From CAVTLG01 sp963802635 (lineage in GTDB: Bacteria > Chloroflexota > Ktedonobacteria > Ktedonobacterales > Ktedonobacteraceae): a DNA stretch of 64,000 bases. Positions 23,158-31,705 of this stretch are shown piece by piece; within the stretch, counting starts at the first letter, position 1, and the number at the start of each line of letters is the position of its first letter. A program made the position numbers and the translations under genes. The stretch covers positions 496,001-560,000 of the forward strand of contig CAWDJJ010000003.1 of the NCBI GenBank assembly GCA_963802635.1, given 5' to 3'. A model generated the notes under the pieces. That model was not told the origin of the DNA and made no database searches. It was given only the letters and a program-made list of their open reading frames with translations.

Positions 23158-23243
23158 TTATATTGCCTTGCATTCAGATGAGAAATATGCGGCCGCATAT
23201 TTCTAGCCACGAGAGTGGCGTTTCTGAATGCCTATGGGTATTA
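23158..23243 (+). repeat. Full copy of the GCATTCAGA dispersed palindromic repeat
   Basis: Outer arms GCATTCAGA (23170-23178) and TCTGAATGC (23223-23231) enclose a perfect 24-base palindrome centred on a NotI-like GCGGCCGC (23181-23204) and a GCCAC-GAGA-GTGGC hairpin (23206-23219). The copy ends with CTATGGGTATTAC. A partial GCCACGGTAGTGGC unit lies just upstream at about 23141. Confidence 0.8.
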
Positions 23244-23415
23244 CGTGCCAATAGCTTTTCGGCCTGGCAACGTCAAAGGAATGAACAAGAAGCACTCCTT
23301 CTGGTGTGATAGATCTGCGCAGTGGCTGCGAGATGCGCAGCAGATGTAGAAGGAACAGATTACATCCAGCGCTATCATAGAGCTGTCCGTCGTTTGGGTA
23401 AAAGGGAATCATCAC
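23203..23415 (-). CDS. Small hypothetical protein overlapping the repeat
   Basis: A 70-residue frame (MMIPFYPNDGQ...) has AAGAAG upstream of its ATG, and its last 15 codons run into the dispersed repeat. It resembles no family that I recognise. It may be a real small protein whose end was replaced by repeat insertion, or a chance frame. Confidence 0.2.
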   Translation of the reverse strand: MMIPFYPNDGQLYDSAGCNLFLLHLLRISQPLRRSITPEGVLLVHSFDVARPKSYWHVIPIGIQKRHSRG

Positions 23416-23481
23416 ACTTCTTGCTGCCTTATTTTATCACAAGAAGCGCTCTCTATGGAGAGAAAACTGGGAGATATGACA

Positions 23482-24369
23482 CTATATCATCAATGCGTTG
23501 CGCATAACCTCTAGTGGTGCAGGTTGGCCTGTCCATAAATGGAAGGCAAGAGCGCCTTGATGCAAGAGCATAGAGAGTCCGTTGGCCGTACGTAGCCCCA
23601 TTGTGCGTGCCTGGATCAACAGGTACGTCTGAGAAGGATTGTAGATCATATCATAGACGAAGGTATCCGCGTCGAAACGAGCCAGGTCCTCGGCGGTGAG
23701 CGGACTGACGTCCCCATGCATGCCCAATGATGTCGCGTTAATAATGATCAACGCAGAGTGGGGAATCAAGAAAGTCGGATCGCTCAGGCTAAACACCGGC
23801 CCGTCGTAGACGTGTTGCAGTTCAGTTGCGAGCAATTGGGCACGTTTAAGATGACGGTTGAGAATAATCAGGCGTTCAATGCCAGCTTCGACCAGCCCAA
23901 ATGCGGCCCCACGGGCAGCACCACCTGCGCCTAAAAGTACTGCTGTGTGACCTTTGAGTGAGATACGACCATCCTCACCCAATGCACCCAGACCATGCTC
24001 ATGCAACGCGTAGAGCAGACCTGTGGCATCAGTGTTATAGCCATACAGATAGTCGTCGCGGTGAACGATGGTATTGACAGCTCCGATACGCTCTGCCATT
24101 GCATCAATCTTATCTACTAATGGAAGCACTGCTTCTTTATATGGAATCGTTACGTTAGCTCCAAGGCAGTCGGCTTCGCAGAGAGAGCGTACGCGTTCCA
24201 CAAGTTGAAGAGGGGTGGTTTGCCACAACTCGTAGCGAGCAGGAATATGCAGCACGTCGAACGCGGCTTGCTGAAAACGTGGCGAGTAAGAATGCGCAAC
24301 AGGATTTCCAATCAATCCAACGCGCAAAGGGCCGATAGATTGCAATAACGGTTTATACGAGGTAGACAT
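23482..24369 (-). CDS. aroE: Shikimate dehydrogenase
   Basis: NADPH-dependent reduction of 3-dehydroshikimate to shikimate. The start at ATG 24369 gives 295 residues; the longer frame adds 16 unlikely residues. Family marks: VGLIGNPVAHSYSPRFQQAAF (substrate-binding SxS), GANVTIPYKEAVLPLVD (catalytic Lys in NVTxPxK), GAVNTIV, GYNTDATGLLYAL (catalytic Asp in NTD), the NADP P-loop VLLGAGGAARGAAFGL, the NR segment ILNRHLKRAQLLA, INATSLGM, VYDMIYNPSQT and the closing GLSMLLHQGALAFHLWTG. It works in the same pathway as aroC at 1088 but is far from it. It is divergent from the following metallo-hydrolase. Confidence 0.96.
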   Translation of the reverse strand: MSTSYKPLLQSIGPLRVGLIGNPVAHSYSPRFQQAAFDVLHIPARYELWQTTPLQLVERVRSLCEADCLGANVTIPYKEAVLPLVDKIDAMAERIGAVNTIVHRDDYLYGYNTDATGLLYALHEHGLGALGEDGRISLKGHTAVLLGAGGAARGAAFGLVEAGIERLIILNRHLKRAQLLATELQHVYDGPVFSLSDPTFLIPHSALIIINATSLGMHGDVSPLTAEDLARFDADTFVYDMIYNPSQTYLLIQARTMGLRTANGLSMLLHQGALAFHLWTGQPAPLEVMRNALMI

Positions 24370-24706
24370 CCGTACACCCAATTTTCTGTGTATAAGCAAT
24401 AGCAATGGCAAACACACCCTGTTAATTTGCTGTTAGTATACCAGATGTGACCGCATAGAAGAAGGCTCATCATCTTACAAATGTGAGTGATATGCCAATG
24501 TCGATCATACCTAGCCTTGTGGTAATATATACTAATGGTAACAAATCTGATAGAGAGAAACAACTACAAAACAAACCACTATGTGACGACATCTCTGCCC
24601 ATCCTGGAACGGCAGCAAGACAAAGCATACATCTATTTACCCACAGATCCAGCGAACAAGTGGCAATTATAAGCGCGTCGTTATTATTCAGCCAGAAGGA
24701 AGAGTT
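24370..24706. other. Divergent intergenic region, aroE / metallo-hydrolase
   Basis: No gene or repeat is recognised. It must contain the promoters of the two divergent genes, but no hexamer pair stands out. Confidence 0.4.
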
Positions 24707-25516
24707 ATGTCAAAAGCATATAGCATTGTTCTGGCACCGAACCCTTCATTGATGACGGGACTCGGCACCAATACCATCATCGTAGGCGGGGGTGACGAGG
24801 GCGCTACAGTCATTGATCCCGCTGTAGATACCATCGAATACATTGAGAAAGTAATACGCGCAGGAAGCATCCATGGAGGTATTCGTCGTATCCTCATTAC
24901 GCACGGCCACTCTGATCATATGGGAGGAGCTGCTGTGCTACGTAAGCGGCTCGGTGTTTTTGTCTATGCCTCCAGTCGCGCAGGCACACCGATTGCTGAT
25001 GAAGAGGTAGCGGACGGTATGAGTATTCCGGCTGGCGAGGACACGTTGCGGGTTATACATACGCCAGGACATCGCTTCGACCACTTGTGTTTCCTGTTAG
25101 AGAGGCAGCGTATTCTCTTCGCTGGCGATCTGCTGGCTGGAGCTGGTACTGTAGTGATCATACCTCCTGAAGGGAATATGCAGGACTACTTTAACTCACT
25201 CAGGCGCTTGCAGCACATGGATATTGCAGAGATAATCCCGGCACATGGTCCGCTCATCAGCGATCCACAGGCGAAACTGAACGCATATATTGAGCATCGC
25301 CTGCAACGAGAGCAGCAGATTATCGCAGTCCTGCGTATGGCCGCACGTAGTATAGATACTATAACGATAGCCCAGCATATTTACACAGATGTCGATCCTC
25401 AGTTGCATGCTGCAGCCGCGCTGTCGGTCGAAGCGCATCTGCTCAAGCTAGAGCAGGAGGATCAGGTCAAGCGCCTGCGGTCAAAGCAAAGAAATGTATG
25501 GATGCTGATACAATAA
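24707..25516 (+). CDS. MBL-fold metallo-hydrolase (LACTB2-like)
   Basis: The 269-residue protein, preceded by AAGGAAG, has the metallo-beta-lactamase signature THGHSDHMGG at residues 65-74 (H66, H68, D70, H71). Downstream ligands are seen in VIHTPGHRFDHLCF and LFAGDLLAGAG (bridging Asp) and in IIPAHGP (last His). The C-terminal helices (IEHRLQREQQIIAVL and the ALSVEAHLLKLEQEDQV part) resemble the winged-helix-like tail of LACTB2-type proteins, which are RNases or thioester hydrolases. It is convergent with the UbiB-like gene, 35 bases apart. Confidence 0.88.
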   Translation: MSKAYSIVLAPNPSLMTGLGTNTIIVGGGDEGATVIDPAVDTIEYIEKVIRAGSIHGGIRRILITHGHSDHMGGAAVLRKRLGVFVYASSRAGTPIADEEVADGMSIPAGEDTLRVIHTPGHRFDHLCFLLERQRILFAGDLLAGAGTVVIIPPEGNMQDYFNSLRRLQHMDIAEIIPAHGPLISDPQAKLNAYIEHRLQREQQIIAVLRMAARSIDTITIAQHIYTDVDPQLHAAAALSVEAHLLKLEQEDQVKRLRSKQRNVWMLIQ

Positions 25517-25551
25517 ATCCTTGCTCTGTTGTTCGGTTTCTGGTAAGTCCC

Positions 25552-27277
25552 TTAGCGTCTTAACAGCAAGCCCAGCGCTATTGCGCCAGCCAGGCCCAGA
25601 CAAAACCAGCCAGGACCAGTTATGTGTGCACTGGTCAGGTATGTGCCACCAATCAGTGAGCCGATGAATGCCAGCGCGAGAGAGAAGTTGCCTCCTCCAA
25701 GAGAGACGGCGCTACCACGTCTTCGAGGTCTGTGAGTGTGATTGCTCAAAGGTAGATTAGCCAGGCGGATTTCGATTTGACCAGCTTCGATACTGGTGAT
25801 AAGTTGTTCTATTGAGCGGGGTAATTTGGCCGCCACTCTAGCAATGTCCAGCAACTGAGTGAGCAACTGCTTAGTTGTATCAGCAATGGTATCCTTGCCG
25901 AGGCCCAGAAAGTTACGAGCATAAGGTAGAGCAACTTCAACAAAGTTGAAATCCGGCGCAAGTCCCGTGGTTACGCCTACTAATGTGCTGATGGCACGTC
26001 CACTGAAGGCAAACTGTGCAGGAATACGGAATGGCTGTCCATAGAGCAGCCCGATGATATCCTGCGCCACGTCCCGCATATCTAAGTCGCGTACCTGCCC
26101 CAGCGTCGCGCCATAGTACTGATCCAGGAGCAGCGAAATTGCGCGCTCAATGGCAATGACATTGGCTCCTTCGCCGATGAAGCCAAGCGTAGTAACGGCG
26201 TTGACAATTTTCTGAGCATCGCGTGTGATGACGCCCAGAAATACTTCGTTGAATGACCGCTTCATTGGCTTGGTAACAGATCCGACCATACCAAAGTCTA
26301 GAAAAGCAACAATTGGGTTTTCGGGCGTCGATTCGTGCTTGATCAGAATATTACCAGGATGTGGATCGGCGTGGAAGAAACCAACATCAAAGAACTGATG
26401 GAAGTAGGCGTTGACGGTCCGTTTGGCAATTTCAAGGCGATTAATACCGGCTGCATCGATAGCCGCGTAATCGTTGATTTTTACACCGTCGATCCACTCC
26501 ATTACCAGGACACGGCGTGTCACGTAGTCCTCGTAGATACGCGGAATATAGATGGTAGGATCATCTTTGAAGATCTCGTAGAAGCGTTTTGCATTGGCAG
26601 CCTCAGTCACGAAGTCAATTTCTTCGTAGACGGTACGCCTGAAATTCGCGGTAGAAGCCCCACAGGTCGATGACGCCTCCAGTATTCACGAACCGTGTGA
26701 TGATCCAGATGACTAGCTTGAGTGTGCTCAAATCCATGTTGACGAGCTGGTCAGTGTTGGGTCGTTGAATCTTCACGGCGACTGTTTCGCCAGTTTTGGC
26801 AAGCACTGCCTTATGTACCTGCCCTAGTGAGGCCGCAGCGGTACATTTGCGCTCTAATACGCTAAAGAGTTCTTCTGTGGGCTTGTCGAACTCTGTCTCT
26901 ATGACCGCAATGACATGATTAAAAGGCTCCGGGGGCACCTCGTCCTGTAACGAGGCGAGGACGGCCAGGGCGCGCTCTGGTAAGAGATCAGCGCGGGTAC
27001 TGAGAAATTGTCCCAGCTTAATCATCAGAACACCAAGTTGAATGGCGGTCTGACGGAAGGCGACCAGTACATTGATGAGCACCTCGATATTGGGCTGTAC
27101 CTCATAATTTCCCCGTTGTCGCGCGCGAATGACGCGTTGCCGTTCACGATAAATAACCCATATGGTCCAGAGCAATAAGCGCAGGACACGCCATGCCCTC
27201 CACCCTTTTTGCCACCATGCAAGCCCCATCGTGCCTTGTCGTTTGCTCACTGCCTTTTGCGTCGTCGCCACCGTCAT
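25552..27277 (-). pseudogene. ABC1/UbiB-family atypical kinase, frameshifted
   Basis: UbiB-like ATPases support quinone biosynthesis and sit at the membrane. The N-terminal frame (27277-26615, ATG after GGAG) has the KxGQ motif IKLGQFLSTRADLLP, the alanine-rich nucleotide loop AAASLGQVHKA and the Lys of VAVKIQRP. The second frame (open to 25552) has VTEAANAKRFYEIF, VLVMEWIDGVKI, the catalytic FFHADPHPGNIL and FLDFGMVG. It ends with a C-terminal hydrophobic pair, including LGLAGAIALGLLL. The frames join as REFQ-RTVYEEIDF when one base of CGCC near 26637-26639 is removed, giving 574 residues. All catalytic motifs are intact in the corrected reading. The shift separates the ATP-binding loop from the catalytic Asp residues, so the as-read products would be inactive. 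Confidence 0.88.
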
Positions 27278-27487
27278 GTATCTATCTCCGCTCGTTGGTG
27301 TTTTGCTAATAAAAAATTTTCCTGGAAAGGTTAGAAACCCCGCTACTTAGCTGTAGCATACAACAAATATGGTTGCGTTGTTCAAGATCGCATTGCTTTG
27401 CTCTTGACTCTCACCTGACATGAGAGTGTATGCTCTCCCTAAAGCTCCTTTATTGATGGGGGAAGAAAGGAATATATGACTGTAATT

Positions 27488-27536
27488 TTATATTGCTTTG
27501 CATTCAATGGCGTTTCTGAATGCTTATGGGTATTAC
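27488..27536 (+). repeat. Short copy of the GCATTCAGA dispersed repeat
   Basis: TTATATTGCTTTGCATTCA is joined directly to TGGCGTTTCTGAATGC and TTATGGGTATTAC, so the internal palindrome and hairpin of the 23158 copy are missing. It could be an ancestral minimal unit or a deletion. Confidence 0.75.
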
Positions 27537-27628
27537 AACCGCATGTGGAGGAGTACGTAATGGCTTGCTTCGTATGATTGTTGAAAAAATAAGGTGATCT
27601 TGCCTCTGTGGAGCGAGGTGTATAATGA

Positions 27629-27662
27629 GCAAAACGGGTCCGTCTCACTGCGCCCGTTTTGC
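27629..27662. terminator. Perfect 10-bp hairpin near the dioxygenase gene end
   Basis: GCAAAACGGG (27629-27638) pairs with CCCGTTTTGC (27653-27662), followed by CTTTTCTG on the plus strand. It lies 55 bases beyond the 3' end of the minus-strand dioxygenase gene and may terminate it. Confidence 0.55.
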
Positions 27663-27716
27663 CTTTTCTGTCTATTTAGCCTGTTCTTGCCTGTTGTGCT
27701 CTTCCCAACTACGATA

Positions 27717-28676
27717 TCAGACCTGTACTTCTTCGCGTAGCCAGGAAGGCATAACTCCCCATAGATTGAGTGCCATCTCGCGTGTATGCCACAGGCGAGG
27801 AGGGACAGTTACTTCATGATCGTAATATTGTTGTATCTCGGCTGAAAGCTCAATATGTATGCCTTCGGGATCGCCAATGCGTAAGAAGAGATCGTTGCTG
27901 GCTCCATGCCGTCCCGGTCCCCACAGGAGCGGGACCTGTTGATGGCTCAGGTGGTCGGCCCAGCGCAAGAGTTCTGTACCATCCGCGATAGCGTAGCCAA
28001 TATGATCGATTGCAGGCCGTCCCTGTATAAGCAGCAGTGTATGATGATTATTGTTGCAGCGCAACCAGGCTTGTTCACGTAGCAGCCAATCGGAGATGTC
28101 GAAACCCAACGTCTCGGCATAGAACTCGACCATTGCCTCCAGACGCGCTGTGTAGAGCGCAATATGCTGTAAGTTATAAGGGCGCAGTAGGACGCGTTGG
28201 CTTCTTGTCGGTGTGGCAGGGGATAAGAATGCGTCGGTGGCTACGGCAATTTCAATGTTGTTGCCATCGGGATCTTTGAGCCAGAGGCTGGCGCTCATGT
28301 CCAGGTCATTTTCGGGCGATCCCAGAGTCAAGTCGACGCCGCTCATTTTCAGGCGTGCAGCCAGGGCCGCCAATTCCGCTTCAGTATCTACTTCAAATGT
28401 GAGGTGATGCAGGGGAGTATGCCGAACAGTCTTCCGACCATTATTCGTCGTCGGTCTGGTGTCGTTAAACAGTCCCAGGCAGGAATGTTCTTCCCCCAGT
28501 GCTAGAAACAGGTTCTCATCTTCCACATCTTGCTCACCGGAAGTATCGATGGTCGAGCGCAAGTCAAATCCTAGCACTTGGTAATAGAAGCGAGCCTGAG
28601 CTACTACATCTGTTGACCATAGTCCTACATGTGCTAAGCGCTTTACTTTGACTTTCTGAATTTGCTGGTTGCTCAT
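27717..28676 (-). CDS. VOC-superfamily extradiol ring-cleavage dioxygenase-like protein
   Basis: The 319-residue protein consists of two vicinal-oxygen-chelate modules: module 1 about residues 12-150 (KRLAHVGLWSTDV ... WLKDPDGNNIEIAV) and module 2 about 165-290 (YNLQHIALYTARLEAMVEFYAETLGF ... RIGDPEGIHIELSAE). In type I extradiol dioxygenases the active iron site lies in the second module, with two His and one Glu. H in LQHIALY, a His in IDHIGYA, and E in IHIELS fit. The length and two-module layout match catechol 2,3-dioxygenase relatives. A substrate cannot be given. No other aromatic degradation gene is adjacent, although an FAH-family hydrolase, often a later step of such pathways, is 9 kb away. 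Confidence 0.85.
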   Translation of the reverse strand: MSNQQIQKVKVKRLAHVGLWSTDVVAQARFYYQVLGFDLRSTIDTSGEQDVEDENLFLALGEEHSCLGLFNDTRPTTNNGRKTVRHTPLHHLTFEVDTEAELAALAARLKMSGVDLTLGSPENDLDMSASLWLKDPDGNNIEIAVATDAFLSPATPTRSQRVLLRPYNLQHIALYTARLEAMVEFYAETLGFDISDWLLREQAWLRCNNNHHTLLLIQGRPAIDHIGYAIADGTELLRWADHLSHQQVPLLWGPGRHGASNDLFLRIGDPEGIHIELSAEIQQYYDHEVTVPPRLWHTREMALNLWGVMPSWLREEVQV

Positions 28677-28886
28677 GGCAGACTCCTTTTGCTATCAATT
28701 CTCGCATTCACGTTTTATGTCTCTGTTCCGACGCAGGAAGCCAGAACCCAAATTTAAGTATAGACAATCTACAAATGATGTTGCTCTTCCCTATTCGTAT
28801 ACGTAGCGCATAGCTTAGCTGCTATCATACCTGCCTTGTGGGTAAGGGTCAACGAATTTACCTGAAGGTCATATGCGTGGAAGTTT

Positions 28887-29252
28887 TTATTCGGGGACGC
28901 GATAGGACCGTTTTTCAGCAGAAGATGCAGGTGGGGGTTGGTTTTTGATCGTGAGGAAGTGCTCGACATTGGTTGAGGAGAGGTCGATTGTTTCTAGCAC
29001 ACGAATAAGCGGAGTTGCAGGCATTGGTGTATCTGGGAACGGTAGCGTTGGTATGACTGGCTGTTGCTGCTGTATACTGCTGGTCTGTATTGGTTGCTCA
29101 TGTGCGTGCTTACGTAGGACCTTTCTCTTGATGAAAAGCCGCATGAGGATCAGTATGCTGATTATGGCTATATTAGCTGGCATGGACCAATTATAGAAGA
29201 AGGATACGCCGATAAAGAGAGCGACGGTGAGTAGAAACAGTGCTGTATGCAT
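28887..29252 (-). CDS. Hypothetical membrane protein
   Basis: A 121-residue reading from ATG 29252 has two hydrophobic segments (about residues 3-20 and 25-41), a basic stretch (IKRKVLRKHA) and a Pro/Gln-rich tail (SSIQQQQPVIPTLPFPDTP) with a soluble end. The frame extends far upstream to 29957, but that part is rich in Cys, Arg and Trp with no domain features and looks non-coding. No good ribosome binding site is seen before 29252, so the start is uncertain. Confidence 0.35.
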   Translation of the reverse strand: MHTALFLLTVALFIGVSFFYNWSMPANIAIISILILMRLFIKRKVLRKHAHEQPIQTSSIQQQQPVIPTLPFPDTPMPATPLIRVLETIDLSSTNVEHFLTIKNQPPPASSAEKRSYRVPE

Positions 29253-30304
29253 ACAGCAGATTACATTAGCGGTACGAATATGCTGCGAGAAAAAATGCAG
29301 GCATCGCAGTCGCAGCATTGTCAGCGTATCTATATACCATATATAGTGCAGTACGAGCACCCTACGATGCTGGGCAGCTCCATTTGTGCGCATGGATTTG
29401 CGCAGATGCGCGGGCCAAAAAGCTTTGCAGACTGTAGCTCTGTGCTTACGAATGGAGAGGCGGATACACTTTTTATAGTATTTTTTCCCTCTACTCATCC
29501 CACGTACCCCCTGAAAAATGCAGCACCTCCCACGCGACACTGAAGTGCCGGTGTTGTACCGGTACACTCCAGTCCCTGGTATGGAACAAACTTCCCATCC
29601 ACCACCACGGTTGTCTTCTATGCACATCGATAGCGTGTCATTATACGCATGCCTGGATGAAGAACATAAATTGTTGATCATATACCTGTAATGCAATATC
29701 AAGATATCCCTCGCAGTTAACACCCCGCACCACTTCCACAACATCCTGTCAACTGCTCCCCTACACATACCACAACCACGCACTGGGATTTTTGACTTGC
29801 TTTTCCAGGTATGTGACACGCGTATACTCCACGCTTCACATGTACATAGTAGCCGTTTCCCTTCCTCCTCGTAAACAGCGCAAGACAGAGCGTTGTCATC
29901 GACGCTCGATACTGGCGTTCTGTCTCCTCTGTTATCGTTTCCGTCCACACGCGGCACTTCACTATCGCGTTGAGTGTGTGGTCTTATTGTACCTGCTTAC
30001 GATCTTGCCACAGATTGGAAAGAGATGATGATTACGTTAAGGATGAAAGTTTTTATCGACAAAATCTTAACCTTTTATAGATTTATTTGGCGGTGGTCAT
30101 ATGTGAATTATATAATATATAGATATACAAACAGCAAGACAAATTATGCTGCGTGACGTCTTCTTGCGCTCCTGACATCCCTGTTTTCTCCCAATTCTTG
30201 TTCTTCTGCTCTTCCTCTTGTGCTTTTTCTCTCCTACGTGATATAGTGTGTAGAAGGCAGGTTGATTTTGCTCGTGTGAATCCCAAGAAAGGATATGATC
30301 ATTT
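29253..30304. other. Roughly 1 kb without a convincing gene
   Basis: Long open frames on the minus strand have unlikely composition and no family resemblance. A hairpin (AGTGCCGGT with ACCGGTACACT) lies near 29543-29568. The last 250 bases are strongly AT-rich, with a probable ribosome binding site (AAGAAAGGA) before the gene at 30305. Confidence 0.4.
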
Positions 30305-31561
30305 GTGAGTAAAGGGAGTGAGTCTTATTTTTTTGAGCGATCTAGGACCTCTAATCCAGCCTCAGAGGTGCCTTCGCTGGATGTCGTACAGGATCTTCGT
30401 CGTGCTGGTGGAGTTCATGACAGCGCTCGCGGTGGCAATCGGAGAAGTAAAGTTTCCTGGTTCATGGATCTTCTGCGTAGCAAGCGGTCTGTCCAACCAA
30501 AAGATGATACATCTCATTTGTTTGAGCAGCCTCATGGGGCTAAGCATGTATCAGATTCACCCGCTCGGTATGTCTTACCACAACTCCCTTTTGAAACAGA
30601 CATTTGCATTTTTGATGAAGGCGGCTTTAAACAAGAAGTTAAATTGCTTGAACAAGATATTGATACAGCTATATGTGGACGCAAACGATTCAAGCAATCC
30701 TATTGGAGTGGAAGCCCAGCATGGAGAAATCTCATAACTTCAGAAACGGCAGTGGGGGCAGCTATCCGGGCATTATATCTAGGACTAAAACCTATGATCG
30801 GTTTTGGCATACGAGAAGAAAAAGAACACAAATGCTTACTTCAAGACCATGCGGAAGAGGACTTCTATAGCTTACTTCAAGACCATGCGAAAGAGGACTT
30901 CCATGTTATAGACACTTACGTCTTTAATGAAAACAGTGTTAGAAAAGTATTAACCGATCCTAGATATTCACACTACTTTGACGATTATACTCCTGGATCA
31001 TCCCCAGCGTATATCTCAACTCTCATCAGCTCGCTCAGCAAGAGAAATTGGTGCAAAGAGGATGATATGAAATTTGGCTTATTATATGGATATCCACCAA
31101 AAGCCGTGGAACAGTTTATTAAATACAAAGACGAAAAAGTCGTTTTCCTTGACGAGTGGTCTAAAAAAGAGAGACAACTATCAAAGAGAGAAAGAGCTTT
31201 ATTAGCAGGTTATAGATACGGCGAAGAAGCATATAAATTATACATATCAGATACATTTGATGAAAAGAGAGATGAAAAGATACTTTTTGATGTTATAAAT
31301 AATATATCTCATGATAGCGAGAATAAATTTAAAGAAGGGCATGAACCAGAAATTAGAGCATTACTTGAGGAGAAGTTTGCTGATTTAGATTATGATGTAA
31401 TAGATTATATTGCATCAGAAAGGGTAATTTCAATATTTGGTATGTCATATACGTCTCATAAACAACAAGGCCCCAGTGATAAACGTTATCGTGATAGATC
31501 ACTTTATATTCTTGAAAGGTCAGGCATGAATGAGTTCCTCGCATTTCTAAAACAGACTTGA
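30305..31561 (+). CDS. Protein of unknown function, AT-rich, internal duplication
   Basis: The 418-residue protein starts with GTG behind GAAAGGA. No known domain is recognised. The first 90 residues are polar and basic, probably disordered. From about residue 95 the protein looks globular and is rich in aromatic and charged residues. A 12-residue unit is tandemly duplicated (CLLQDHAEEDFY, then SLLQDHAKEDFH, around 183-206). No membrane segment or signal is seen. The base composition falls sharply along the gene: the last third is far more AT-rich than any neighbour, as expected for recent transfer. It lies in front of the convergent STAND/WD40 gene, with about 145 bases between their ends. 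It may be an accessory or defence-type gene, but that is only context. Confidence 0.6.
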   Translation: MSKGSESYFFERSRTSNPASEVPSLDVVQDLRRAGGVHDSARGGNRRSKVSWFMDLLRSKRSVQPKDDTSHLFEQPHGAKHVSDSPARYVLPQLPFETDICIFDEGGFKQEVKLLEQDIDTAICGRKRFKQSYWSGSPAWRNLITSETAVGAAIRALYLGLKPMIGFGIREEKEHKCLLQDHAEEDFYSLLQDHAKEDFHVIDTYVFNENSVRKVLTDPRYSHYFDDYTPGSSPAYISTLISSLSKRNWCKEDDMKFGLLYGYPPKAVEQFIKYKDEKVVFLDEWSKKERQLSKRERALLAGYRYGEEAYKLYISDTFDEKRDEKILFDVINNISHDSENKFKEGHEPEIRALLEEKFADLDYDVIDYIASERVISIFGMSYTSHKQQGPSDKRYRDRSLYILERSGMNEFLAFLKQT

Positions 31562-31705
31562 TACAACGCTCGTTCATAATTCAGAGATTGTGTGGGAAGG
31601 AGAAGGCAAGCCCGATTTCGCATAATTGTGTCAAGGTGACAATGATCCTCAAAGGTTTTATCCTGATGTAATTACTCTGGCGTTGAGGCTAAATGACGCG
31701 CCAGA

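Larger units (their letters stand above)
27278..27716. other. Intergenic region with repeat and hairpin
   Basis: About 440 bases without a supported gene. The region contains the short copy of the dispersed repeat (27488-27536) and the terminator-like hairpin at 27629-27662. Confidence 0.55.

Noticed and set aside
29253..29957. Upstream extension of the hypothetical membrane protein to 29957
   Set aside because: Cys-, Arg- and Trp-rich sequence without domain features or ribosome binding site; it looks non-coding.
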